Assembly: GCA_019119815.1 (NCBI GenBank)
Contig: DWWH01000024.1
Coordinates: 1-36,295 of the forward strand
Source: Candidatus Eisenbergiella intestinipullorum
GTDB lineage: Bacteria; Bacillota; Clostridia; Lachnospirales; Lachnospiraceae
Direction of reading: 5' to 3'
Length of the DNA: 36,295 nucleotides
Below, one piece after another: positions 1 to 7,036 of this stretch. A program made the translations under genes and the position numbers. Each line of letters begins with the position of its first letter. Positions within the stretch are counted from its first letter, which is position 1. The notes beneath the pieces were generated by a model that worked only from the letters and a program-made list of their open reading frames with translations, did not search any database and was not told the DNA's origin.

Positions 1-120
1 TCCTTTCCGATTTTGGAGGGATATGCAGGAGGGATATTGAAAACGAAGCAAGTCATTAAGTTGTCAAAAGCCTTGAAAAATCAAGGGATTTAAAAGTTAC
101 CTATCAGCCGAGCGCATTGG

Positions 121-160
121 ATTTTGAGTCACGTGCGTCTGCCAATTCCGCCACACCGGC
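121..160 (-). pseudogene. 5' half of tRNA-Leu(CAA); 3' half missing from the window
   Basis: Read on the minus strand from 160, the sequence gives a normal tRNA-Leu start: acceptor strand GCCGGTG, TG, a D-arm GCG...CGC with the usual AATTGGCAGA loop, then anticodon strand CGTGA and loop CTCAAAA with anticodon CAA. After about two more bases it stops matching a tRNA. The expected TCACG strand, long variable arm, T-arm and CACCGGC acceptor end do not appear in the remaining 120 bases. The break sits at the anticodon loop, a common crossover point for tRNA-targeting recombinases. An intron with its 3' exon beyond the window edge is the alternative. No integrase is visible. Confidence 0.7.
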
Positions 161-710
161 ATTTATATTTTAATGTCCCCTGCATCCCGTATATTTCCGG
201 TTCGAAAGGAATGCGTGAAAGGAGAGATTAAAACCAAATGCAGTTATAAGATTGTAAAAGTACCGCCCGGCCAAGGCTTTGTCGGCGGACCCGAAAGCCT
301 CCGAAACTCACCGTAACGGCAGCTCATCTGCAATCCCTTCCTGACCGGCATAAAAATCACTGTCACATATTTCTCAACAGGACCTTATCATAGTAGCATA
401 CCTTTGAAACGAAGGCAAGATTTTTTTTTGGCCGGCTGTAACCCGTAAGACAGCCGGCCATTCCAAGCGCTTCGCGCCAGACCGGATGCTTCCAGCCGGT
501 CTGTTTTCGTACGGTCTGCGCAGGGAATGCGCAGACCTGGCTGGGTAGTAACTCTTACGGAACCATCCACGGATATTTTTACAAGACCTCTCGCTATCCG
601 TATTCGGCCCGTTTCCTTCCTTCTGCCAGGCGGTATCATTAAGATGCCACGAACATTTGGGAGAGCATGGTGGCAACCGGAGGGGCGGGACCGTTGAAAA
701 AGAGAAACTG
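161..710. other. Non-coding stretch with a hairpin array
   Basis: I see no convincing gene here; the ORFs in it lack ribosome sites and family character. The part from about 430 to 605 holds four consecutive inverted repeats, listed separately. A good ribosome-binding sequence near 220-226 (AAAGGAG) leads only to a four-codon frame. The stretch looks like decayed or structural DNA between a broken tRNA and the DUF2798 gene. Confidence 0.55.
430..603. repeat. Array of four inverted repeats
   Basis: Four stem-loops lie head to tail. GGCCGGCTGT pairs with ACAGCCGGCC (430-439/450-459). AGACCGG pairs with CCGGTCT (479-485/496-502). GGTCTGCGCA pairs with TGCGCAGACC (513-522/528-537, perfect, 5-base loop). 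ACGGATA pairs with TATCCGT near 570-603. A run of nine T lies just before the first stem on the plus strand, the wrong side for a terminator in either direction. Function unknown. Confidence 0.65.
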
Positions 711-1175
711 TTAAGGCATTTCCTGTTTCCGACGGAACAGAAGCCGGAAAATAAGTCTGCACAGGGGACCGCAGTACAAAAGCTGCCAGATCAGAGCCAT
801 TGGCATCATATTACAGCCGAAGGTCTGCACCCAGGTTCCGATGCCGGGTTTTTTGAACAGCAGAGTGGCAATCAGGCTCATGACAGGACACATGATGCAG
901 ACGATCATTATGGAAATGGCAAAGGTGATGATCTGAGGGCGGTCAGTGGGACGGACAACCGTGAAGGCAAGTCGGGTCGCCAGTCTTTCCACCACAAAAA
1001 ATTCCAGGACAAATGCGACAGGCACCATGATGGGAAGCTCATGAAGCGCGAGAAGGAAGGTTTGCCCGGTGACGCCTCCGGTGTTCAGAGCGACGTTGTA
1101 TACGATCATTCCATACACCATGACAAGCGCCATGATAAGAGTAAATATTACGTTTTCAAATCTGGTTTTCGGCAT
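711..1175 (-). CDS. DUF2798 family membrane protein
   Basis: This 154-residue protein is very hydrophobic, with about four predicted membrane segments: residues near 10-28, 38-60, 80-105 and 118-145. The order looks like two related two-helix halves, as in DUF2798 proteins, whose function is unknown. The start at 1175 (MPKTRFENV) is chosen because AAAGGAG lies just upstream. An in-frame start at 1301 would add 42 residues without a ribosome site and run towards the tRNA-like relic. It is a single gene on its strand with no clear terminator. Confidence 0.75.
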   Translation of the reverse strand: MPKTRFENVIFTLIMALVMVYGMIVYNVALNTGGVTGQTFLLALHELPIMVPVAFVLEFFVVERLATRLAFTVVRPTDRPQIITFAISIMIVCIMCPVMSLIATLLFKKPGIGTWVQTFGCNMMPMALIWQLLYCGPLCRLIFRLLFRRKQEMP

Positions 1176-1302
1176 TTTGAATTCTCCTTTTAAATATAAT
1201 TTTGTGAAACATGGCGGCAGGATGAGCGGCAATCGGCAAAAAAGGAAGCAACGAAACATTCGTCTCGTTACTTCCTTTTCACTGCGACTACAAATATTCA
1301 AT

Positions 1303-1375
1303 TGAAGCGGCAGGATTCGAGCCTGCAGCCTCTGCGTTCGGGACGCAGCACTCTGCCAAATTGAGCAGCGCTTTG
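1303..1375 (-). pseudogene. Degenerate tRNA-Arg(CCG)-like sequence
   Basis: On the minus strand the order is acceptor CAAAGCG, D-arm GCTC/GAGT, anticodon arm CTGCG-TCCCGAA-CGCAG, a 5-base variable loop, T-arm GCAGG-CTCGAAT-CCTGC and acceptor CGCTTCA. By position the anticodon is CCG (Arg). Three faults suggest a dead gene: base 33 is C instead of the near-universal U, the T-loop starts C instead of T, and the two outer acceptor pairs mismatch. No CCA is encoded. A functional but divergent tRNA is possible. Confidence 0.5.
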
Positions 1376-1470
1376 CCGTTCATTTATTAAGCCTCTCGAT
1401 GATACAGGAAAAATGGGAAAATATCAATTATTAATTTTACGCATTTTAAAAATATTTTTCCGATTGTTTT

Positions 1471-1634
1471 CCTCCTGTGAACAGGTTCCCACCGGCCTCC
1501 GGGATTCCGGGAGGAATGAGCCATGCCATCCGGAAGGCTCAAAGACCCTTCCGGATGCGGCTGGTCGCCGAATGTCCGGAAAGCCCGTCGGCCTCTTGTG
1601 AACAAGTTCCCACCGGCCTCCGGGCTTTCCGGAC
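1471..1634. repeat. Direct repeat with nested palindromes
   Basis: A 33-bp direct repeat occurs at 1471-1503 and 1592-1624 with two differences. Both fall in a central palindrome and compensate each other: CCTGTGAACAGG in copy 1, CTTGTGAACAAG in copy 2. Between the copies CATCCGGAAGG pairs with CCTTCCGGATG (1527-1537/1547-1557). Around copy 2 a perfect 14-bp inverted repeat, GTCCGGAAAGCCCG/CGGGCTTTCCGGAC (1574-1587/1621-1634), encloses the small palindrome. The paired change suggests selection on a folded form. Confidence 0.7.
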
Positions 1635-1687
1635 GCATGGCTCGTCAGAACTTCAAAAAATCTTAATTATGAAAATCGAAAGGGGTG

Positions 1688-1696
1688 TGATATAAT
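1688..1696 (+). promoter_or_regulatory. Extended -10 promoter candidate, distal, for the ABC operon
   Basis: TGATATAAT is a perfect extended -10 element. The -35 region is poor, as is usual for this promoter class. A transcript from here would include the structured leader at 1697-1900. Confidence 0.5.
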
Positions 1697-1849
1697 GATT
1701 GCGCAGCGCGCAATCCGGCCCGATGTCGGGCCGTCCTGCTGGGCGGGGATTATGCCGGCAGGCCATGGCCCGGAAAGAAAATGCCGCCTGCGGCGTCGCT
1801 TTCTTCCCGGTGCCCGTGGTATAATAGCCGTTGTGGGCGTTCGGCGCCC
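1697..1849 (+). promoter_or_regulatory. Structured leader with consecutive hairpins
   Basis: Stems include GATTGCGC/GCGCAATC (1697-1704/1708-1715), GGCCCGA/TCGGGCC (1717-1723/1726-1732), a larger imperfect stem pairing CCGGAAAGAAA with TTTCTTCCCGG around GCCGCCTGCGGC (about 1770-1810), and GGGCG/CGCCC (1835-1839/1845-1849). No U-tract terminator follows, so simple attenuation is not evident. Confidence 0.45.
1817..1825 (+). promoter_or_regulatory. Extended -10 promoter candidate, proximal, for the ABC operon
   Basis: TGGTATAAT is an extended -10 about 75 bases before the ATPase start. The upstream -35 hexamer is weak. Confidence 0.45.
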
Positions 1850-1879
1850 GGATTGGAAAGATAGAAAAGAAGCGGAAGG

Positions 1880-1894
1880 ACGCTTCGGAATGGA
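1880..1894 (+). promoter_or_regulatory. Half copy of the dispersed pre-start element (box only)
   Basis: ACGCTTCGGAATGGA matches the box found before nagB, polA and two minus-strand genes, but the final GG of the Shine-Dalgarno is replaced (GGATA). I found no CCGRAGCGT hairpin upstream. A local stem GAAGC/GCTTC overlaps the box instead. Confidence 0.5.
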
Positions 1895-1900
1895 TAAAAG

Positions 1901-2638
1901 ATGGAAATGAAGGAAAGGCCTGTCATACAGGTGAAAAATCTGTATAAGCTTTATCGGGTGGGCGACAGCTATGTGAAGGCATTAAACGGCGTGAATCTGG
2001 AGATCTATAAAGGAGAGTTCTGCTCCATCGTCGGAACCTCCGGTTCCGGCAAATCCACGCTTCTGAACATGCTGGCCGGTCTGGAAAAGCCCACCAGGGG
2101 AGAGATCATCATTGCGGGAGAGCATATGGAGAGCAAGACGGAAAATCAGCTCGTGCGGTTCCGGCGGGAGCATATCGGCTTTATTTTTCAGTCCTTTAAC
2201 CTGCTGGGAACCATGAATGCGGTGGAGAACGTGGCGCTTCCGCTCACCTTTCAGGGGGTGGACAGAGCTGTCCGGATGAAGCGGGCTTCCCGGCTCCTCG
2301 ATCTGGTAGGGCTTTCCGATCATAAAAAGCACAGGCCTACGCAGATGTCGGGCGGGCAGCAGCAGCGGGTGGGGATCGCCCGGGCGCTGGTGGTGAATCC
2401 GGAGATCATTTTTGCGGATGAGCCCACCGGAAATCTGGATTCTCACACGTCAAAGGACGTGATGGAGCTGATGCAGAAAGTGGTGAGAGAGCAGAAGCAG
2501 ACGCTGGTAATGGTAACGCATGATAATTATCTGGCCGGATTTGCGGACCGTATTTTTCATATCATAGACGGACAGATCGTGCAGATCGAAGACAACAGGA
2601 AAAAAGAGCTGCCGGAAGCGGCGGCAAAAAAGAATTGA
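1901..2638 (+). CDS. ABC transporter ATP-binding protein, MacB/LolD type
   Basis: At 245 residues this is a complete nucleotide-binding subunit. Visible motifs are Walker [10 protein letters not shown] (about residue 44), Q-loop FQSFNL, signature [14 protein letters not shown], Walker [14 protein letters not shown] and the switch His in MVTHD. The family powers MacB/FtsX-type permeases that work by mechanotransmission rather than by classic solute import. It is the first gene of a three-gene operon with an exported accessory protein and a MacB-like permease. Ribosome binding before 1901 is weak; a second ATG lies two codons on. Substrate unknown: peptide or antibiotic export, or envelope lipoprotein handling, are the usual roles. 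Confidence 0.93.
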   Translation: MEMKERPVIQVKNLYKLYRVGDSYVKALNGVNLEIYKGEFCSIVGTSGSGKSTLLNMLAGLEKPTRGEIIIAGEHMESKTENQLVRFRREHIGFIFQSFNLLGTMNAVENVALPLTFQGVDRAVRMKRASRLLDLVGLSDHKKHRPTQMSGGQQQRVGIARALVVNPEIIFADEPTGNLDSHTSKDVMELMQKVVREQKQTLVMVTHDNYLAGFADRIFHIIDGQIVQIEDNRKKELPEAAAKKN

Positions 2639-2680
2639 GGAAGCCGTCACGGTACGGCGGGAATGAGGAGAAGAACGGAA

Positions 2681-4408
2681 ATGAACAGAAGAATGAGGGG
2701 AATCATCAAAGGCTTCCTTGCAGCTGCGGCGACAGCCCTTGTGCTGGCGCAGCCCATGGACGGAACACAGCTGGTACATGCTACCAGCGGCAATGAAACG
2801 GAGACGGTGGAGCGCTCCTCCGACCGGGTGATCACGGACGATGACCGGGCGGACGCGGATGCCCAGCTGAAATATCATGTGGACAGCATCCTGAAGCGCA
2901 CGCATCCGGACGAGTATACGCTGCAGAAGCTGAATGATACGCTTTACAGCGCCTATTATTATATCGCAAACAATGAGCTTTCCGTCAGCGAACTCTGGAG
3001 CTATGTTTCTGAGATGAAGGGAAAGCTGGACGCCATCGTCCCGGACGTATCCGTGACCACGCCCACCACGGAATTTCTGCAGGTGGGAGACAACTGGGAG
3101 ACGCCCACAGCCAGTTATGGACAGCAGGTTTCCATCGTGCTTCCCATCATCAACCTGGGAAGCGAGGATCTGACGGATCTGGTAGTGAACCCGGTGGTTT
3201 CCAATGATGTGACGGTCTGGCCTTTTGAGCCTTCCTCCACAGGCTATGGCCAGTCCTTTGCGGAGATTCCCGGCAATCCCTTCGGCGGCAACTATGAGGC
3301 CGGCATGTTTGCAAGAAGGGAGCTGACCTGGCAGTTTACGGTGAGAGAGGACGTCCTGACCGGGTATTATCCGCTGCCCTTCGAGGTCTGGTATACGAAG
3401 GAAGGCGTCCGCTGCGAAGAACCGGTGACGCTGACGGTCTACGTATATACGGAAGGGAAGCCCGGCGCCGGACATATCGGCGGAGATGCCTCTGCGGTAG
3501 AGTCCAAGCCCAGGATCATCGTGACCGGCTTTGAAACGGATCCGGAAGAGGTGTATGCGGGCGATACCTTTACCGTGACGATCCATGTAAAAAACACATC
3601 CCAGGAGCTTGCGGTGAGTAACGTCCTGTTCGATATGCAGGCGGTGGAGAGTGGCACAGAGGCGAACACTACCTATGCGGTGTTCCTTCCGACCTCCGGT
3701 TCCAGCTCCGTGTATACGGATCAGATCGCTCCGGGAAGCGAATTTGACATCAAGATCGAGATGACGGCAAAGACCGATCTGTCTCAGAAGCCCTATGTGC
3801 TCACTGTCAATATGAAGTATGATGCGGGAAAGGATATTGACCTGACGGACGAAGCGAAGGTTTCGATCCCGGTGCTGCAGGAGGCCAGGTATGATACGGG
3901 TGACATTCAGGTGATGCCCGCGAGCCTGTCCGTCGGAAATCAGTCCAATGTCATGTTCGGCATTTACAACATGGGGAAGACTACCTTCTATAATCTCCAG
4001 GTAAAATATGAAGGAGATTTTATCGAGGGAGGAGATACCTTCCTCGGCACGCTGAAGCCGGGAGAGACGGCAAATGTGGATTCCATGCTGACGGCGACTG
4101 CACCCGCCGCGAACGGGACGGTAAAGGCGGTTGTTACCTTTGAAGATGAATCCGGCAATCCGGTGAGCTTTGAGCGGGAATTTGCGCTGGATGTTTATGA
4201 GGAGGTCTATCAGGATCCTGTGATTTCGGATGATATGATGCCGGTTGAAAAGACGGGACCGAACGTGGGTCTGATCGCGGGGATCGCCGGAGGAGCGGCA
4301 GTCGTCATCCTGATCGTCGTGATCATGGTGATCCGGAAGAAAAAGAAGAAGGCAGCGGCCTTGAAGCAGGAGGATGATTTCCTGAACAGCCTGGGTGACG
4401 ATAAATAA
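2681..4408 (+). CDS. Membrane-anchored Ig-like accessory protein of the ABC operon
   Basis: This protein of about 575 residues has an N-terminal signal segment rich in Ala and Leu, then beta-rich extracellular domains resembling COG1361/CARDB or NEW3 Ig-like folds (conserved stretches such as VTIHVKNTS and LSVGNQSNV). Near the C-terminus a single membrane helix follows LIAGIAGGAAVVIL, then a Lys-rich cytoplasmic tail. This suits an outward-facing partner, functionally like MacA adaptors, although no MacA homology is evident. I chose 2681 because GAGGAG lies ten bases upstream; an ATG at 2663 has a weaker site. It sits 42 bases after the ATPase and 33 before the permease. Confidence 0.8.
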   Translation: MNRRMRGIIKGFLAAAATALVLAQPMDGTQLVHATSGNETETVERSSDRVITDDDRADADAQLKYHVDSILKRTHPDEYTLQKLNDTLYSAYYYIANNELSVSELWSYVSEMKGKLDAIVPDVSVTTPTTEFLQVGDNWETPTASYGQQVSIVLPIINLGSEDLTDLVVNPVVSNDVTVWPFEPSSTGYGQSFAEIPGNPFGGNYEAGMFARRELTWQFTVREDVLTGYYPLPFEVWYTKEGVRCEEPVTLTVYVYTEGKPGAGHIGGDASAVESKPRIIVTGFETDPEEVYAGDTFTVTIHVKNTSQELAVSNVLFDMQAVESGTEANTTYAVFLPTSGSSSVYTDQIAPGSEFDIKIEMTAKTDLSQKPYVLTVNMKYDAGKDIDLTDEAKVSIPVLQEARYDTGDIQVMPASLSVGNQSNVMFGIYNMGKTTFYNLQVKYEGDFIEGGDTFLGTLKPGETANVDSMLTATAPAANGTVKAVVTFEDESGNPVSFEREFALDVYEEVYQDPVISDDMMPVEKTGPNVGLIAGIAGGAAVVILIVVIMVIRKKKKKAAALKQEDDFLNSLGDDK

Positions 4409-4441
4409 GGCGGCAGGAAAGACGGGTACGGGTATGAGATT

Positions 4442-5815
4442 ATGAAATTTTTGGATTTGCTCAGACTGAGCAGCAGCAGCCTTCTGAAACGGAAGGTCCG
4501 TACGATCCTGACCGTGCTGGGCGTGACCATCGGTGTCGCTTCCATCGTGGTAATGGTTTCTTTGGGACTGGGATTGAACAAATCTTCCCTGGAACAGATG
4601 GAATCGTACGGAAGCCTGACTGCGATCACGGTTTATGAGCCGGGGACCTATTATGTCAGCACAGGGGACGCTTCTTCCTCGTCGGATGCCTCGGAAGAGG
4701 AAAAAAGGCTGGATGATGCTCTGGTGGAAACGATCCGTCAGATTCCCCACGTGGAAATGGTATCGCCCATACTGAATGTGAGCGTTCTTGCGCGCTGCGG
4801 TATTTATGAGAGCTATGTTTACGTGCAGGGAATGAGCGCAGAGGCTTTTGAGGCCATGAAGATCCCGCTGGGGGAAGGTCATTATCCGGACGGAAAGGAC
4901 GGAGTGCTGGAATTTTTTTACGGAAATATGGCTCTGCAGAGCTTTTATGTTTCAAGTACGGGCTCTTATCCCTATTATGACAGGGGAGAACTGCCGGACA
5001 TCGATCTGATGAATGATCCGATCTTTTATATTTTCGATATGGATGCCTATTATCAGAGCCAGTCGGGCAGCTCAGGCGGGACCGCAACGGCGCCGCCGAA
5101 GCGCTACATGGTAAAGACCAGCGGCATGGTGGCGGGCGGAGAGGAAGAATGGAACAGCTTCAGCTATAACGTATACTGTGAGATCGAATCTCTGAAATCG
5201 GAGCTGAAGCGTATTTTCAAGAACAAGGCGATCCCCGGACAGCCCACCACACAGAGCGGAAAGCCTTATAAGGAGATCTTTTACAATCAGATCTATGTGG
5301 ACGTGGACAGCATTGAAAATGTGGCGGAGGTGCAGAATGCCATCAATGCCATGGGCTATCAGGCCTCCAGCAATGCGGAATGGGTAGAGTCCACCCAGAC
5401 CCAGTACCGCTACATCCAGCTCGTTCTGGGCGGCATCGGTGCGGTTTCCCTGCTGGTGGCGGCCATCGGCATCACCAATACCATGATGATGTCCATTTAT
5501 GAACGGACAAAGGAGATCGGCATCATGAAGGTGCTGGGATGTGATCTGCGGAATATTCAGATGATGTTCCTGCTGGAGGCAGGCTACATCGGCCTGATCG
5601 GAGGGGCGGTAGGGCTGGCCTTCAGCTACGGGGTTTCCGCGGTGATCAACCGGGTGGTGCAGAGCATGGGAAATGCGATGACCCTGTCCTATATCCCGCC
5701 CTGGCTGGCGCTTCTTTCTCTGGTATTCGCTGTGCTGGTGGGAATGGTGGCGGGATTTTTCCCTTCTCTGCGGGCGATGCGTCTGAGCCCTCTGGCGGCG
5801 ATCCGCAGCGAGTGA
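4442..5815 (+). CDS. MacB/FtsX-type ABC transporter permease
   Basis: The 457-residue protein has the MacB layout. An N-terminal helix follows RKVRTILTVLGVTIG (about residue 18-32), then comes a large extracellular MacB_PCD-type domain of roughly 270 residues. Three C-terminal helices follow, with the FtsX signature around MSIYERTKEIGIMKVLG (about 352-368) and the closing MRLSPLAAIRSE. It is the last gene of the operon and pairs with the ATPase at 1901. The extracellular domain contains a Ser-rich insert (near residues 78-84). Substrate not predictable. Confidence 0.92.
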   Translation: MKFLDLLRLSSSSLLKRKVRTILTVLGVTIGVASIVVMVSLGLGLNKSSLEQMESYGSLTAITVYEPGTYYVSTGDASSSSDASEEEKRLDDALVETIRQIPHVEMVSPILNVSVLARCGIYESYVYVQGMSAEAFEAMKIPLGEGHYPDGKDGVLEFFYGNMALQSFYVSSTGSYPYYDRGELPDIDLMNDPIFYIFDMDAYYQSQSGSSGGTATAPPKRYMVKTSGMVAGGEEEWNSFSYNVYCEIESLKSELKRIFKNKAIPGQPTTQSGKPYKEIFYNQIYVDVDSIENVAEVQNAINAMGYQASSNAEWVESTQTQYRYIQLVLGGIGAVSLLVAAIGITNTMMMSIYERTKEIGIMKVLGCDLRNIQMMFLLEAGYIGLIGGAVGLAFSYGVSAVINRVVQSMGNAMTLSYIPPWLALLSLVFAVLVGMVAGFFPSLRAMRLSPLAAIRSE

Positions 5816-5911
5816 GGCGGGAGCGGCTGTTACAAAGCCTGCATCCGGCTTTCTCCCATTTCGTTTTCCGAGTTGGTCTGATGACCGGATTTTCATGAAA
5901 AGAGACATTTG

Positions 5912-5957
5912 AAAAAGGCATTGTCATGGAACGGCTGCTCCATGAACAATGCCTTTT
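5912..5957. terminator. Bidirectional terminator
   Basis: AAAAAGGCATTGTCATGGA pairs with TCCATGAACAATGCCTTTT, giving a long stem flanked by A-runs on one side and T-runs on the other. It therefore works for the permease on the plus strand and the SGNH gene on the minus strand. Confidence 0.85.
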
Positions 5958-5978
5958 CAGTGTTTTCATCAGGATGGA

Positions 5979-6947
5979 TCACAGGCCGGCAGAGGCAAGC
6001 ACCGCCTGCGTGGCGCACTGTCCGAGAACGCCTGCGGCGATCCAGGTGGGATGAATGCCGTCCACCGTAAACAGGCTCAGGTTGGTGTAGTTGATGCCGC
6101 AGTTGTAGAAATCAATGACGGAGGCGCCGTAGGCCTTTGCGATGGCTGCGATCTCGGCGTTGAAATCCGCTACCGTATCTCCGTTGAGATTCACCGAAGG
6201 AGCGCCGGTGTTTCCTTCCATGTCGCAGCGCTCCAGCAGTGTGCAGCAATAGATAGATGCCGTCGGGTACAGTGTTTTGATCTTCTGGAGCATCAGCTCA
6301 TAGGCGTCGGTAAAGACCATCACATCCCCCTCCGTCTGTACGCCCGGAGTGGTAAAATGTCCGAGAGTACGGCTTCTGGCAAAGTCGTTGATTCCCATAT
6401 AGATGAGAATGACATCCGGGGTGCTTCCGTCCGTTCCGGCAAGATCCACGATGCGGCGGATGCTGCAGCCGGGAGCGGAACCGTCCAGCGCAAGAGAGTT
6501 GCCCGTGACGTCCGTATTGGCAGAGGAAGCGTTGCGGCACAGCACCATTCCCGTATTGGAAAGAAGCTGGCCCCACCAGGTCTGACCGGCGTTGGGAATA
6601 TCTCCGTGTTCCGGATAATAGACATTGTAATCGGCGGGCATGGTGCCGGTGAAGGTGGAGATGCTGTCTCCCAGGATGGAGACCTTCTTTCCCTGCAGGG
6701 AAACTGCCGCGGCAGCGGTCTGAGCAGCCGGATCAGAAACGGAAGCGGCAGCAGCCTGAACGGCCGGATCGGAAACTGCCGTGGCAGCAGCCTGAGCAGC
6801 CGGGTCGGAAACTGCTGCGGCAGCAGTCTGAGCGGCCGCTGCTGTCGGAACGGCTTCCGCTGCACGGATGCCCACAGGAGCTGCGCCGAGGGCCAGGGTC
6901 ATGGCCAGGGCCGCGGAAAGCAGAGTGGATTTCAGAATTTTTTTCAT
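5979..6947 (-). CDS. Secreted SGNH/GDSL hydrolase with Ala-rich linker repeats
   Basis: This 322-residue enzyme has a signal peptide (residues 1-30, cleavage near AAPVGIRAA). A low-complexity linker at about 42-82 consists of a 12-residue unit like AAAAVSDPAAQA repeated three to four times. The SGNH domain follows. Block I is SILGDSIS with nucleophile Ser95, block III has GINDF, and block V is DGIHP with the catalytic Asp and His. Such enzymes usually remove acyl groups from carbohydrates or lipids. The next gene upstream, at 7037-7963, is a clear paralogue. AAAAGGAG precedes the start; that site lies in a 12-bp inverted repeat described separately. Confidence 0.9.
   Translation of the reverse strand: MKKILKSTLLSAALAMTLALGAAPVGIRAAEAVPTAAAAQTAAAAVSDPAAQAAATAVSDPAVQAAAASVSDPAAQTAAAAVSLQGKKVSILGDSISTFTGTMPADYNVYYPEHGDIPNAGQTWWGQLLSNTGMVLCRNASSANTDVTGNSLALDGSAPGCSIRRIVDLAGTDGSTPDVILIYMGINDFARSRTLGHFTTPGVQTEGDVMVFTDAYELMLQKIKTLYPTASIYCCTLLERCDMEGNTGAPSVNLNGDTVADFNAEIAAIAKAYGASVIDFYNCGINYTNLSLFTVDGIHPTWIAAGVLGQCATQAVLASAGL
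6702..6824 (-). repeat. In-frame 36-bp repeats encoding an Ala/Val/Ser/Asp/Pro linker
   Basis: Three to four imperfect 36-bp units encode the linker of the SGNH hydrolase. Each contains VSDPA(A/V)Q. The repeats keep frame and are a likely site of length variation between strains. Confidence 0.75.
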
Positions 6948-6953
6948 ATGTAA

Positions 6954-7010
6954 AAACTCCTTTTCGTATGATATAGATTTCTCTCACCGTATCACACAGA
7001 AAAGGAGTTT
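6954..7010 (-). promoter_or_regulatory. 12-bp inverted repeat over the SGNH gene's ribosome site and promoter
   Basis: AAACTCCTTTTC (6954-6965) and GAAAAGGAGTTT (6999-7010) are perfect inverted copies 33 bases apart. In transcript sense the arm at 6954-6965 is the Shine-Dalgarno. On the minus strand TTGACA (ending near 7009) begins just before the other arm, with a weak -10 about 18 bases on. If that promoter is used, the repeat is a DNA-level palindrome. If transcription starts further upstream, it is an RNA hairpin that hides the ribosome site. Confidence 0.55.
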
Positions 7011-7036
7011 GTCAAGCCGCTGTATTTTCCCGATAC

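Larger units (their letters stand above)
1376..1900. other. Long non-coding, highly structured region before the ABC operon
   Basis: No gene is supported in this stretch. It carries an AT-rich part (1381-1470), a palindromic direct-repeat block (1471-1634), two extended -10 promoter candidates (1691 and 1820), a run of stable hairpins between them, and a copy of the 17-nt pre-start box at 1880-1894. The short ORFs in it are explained by these repeats. Confidence 0.6.

Noticed and set aside
421..459. Intrinsic terminator
   Set aside because: The stem is good but the T-run precedes it on the plus strand, and the minus strand has an A-run after it.
388..762. 124-residue minus-strand frame over the hairpin array
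   Set aside because: It has no ribosome site, is low in hydrophobic core patterns, and is explained by inverted repeats.
1303..1375. tRNA-Pro(CGG) on the plus strand
   Set aside because: The loop reads TTCGGGA on that strand, but the T-arm and D-arm are in the right order only on the minus strand.
2450..4882. 810-residue open frame on the minus strand
   Set aside because: It is antisense to three recognisable ABC operon genes, has no family character and is rich in His/Arg as expected from a shadow frame.
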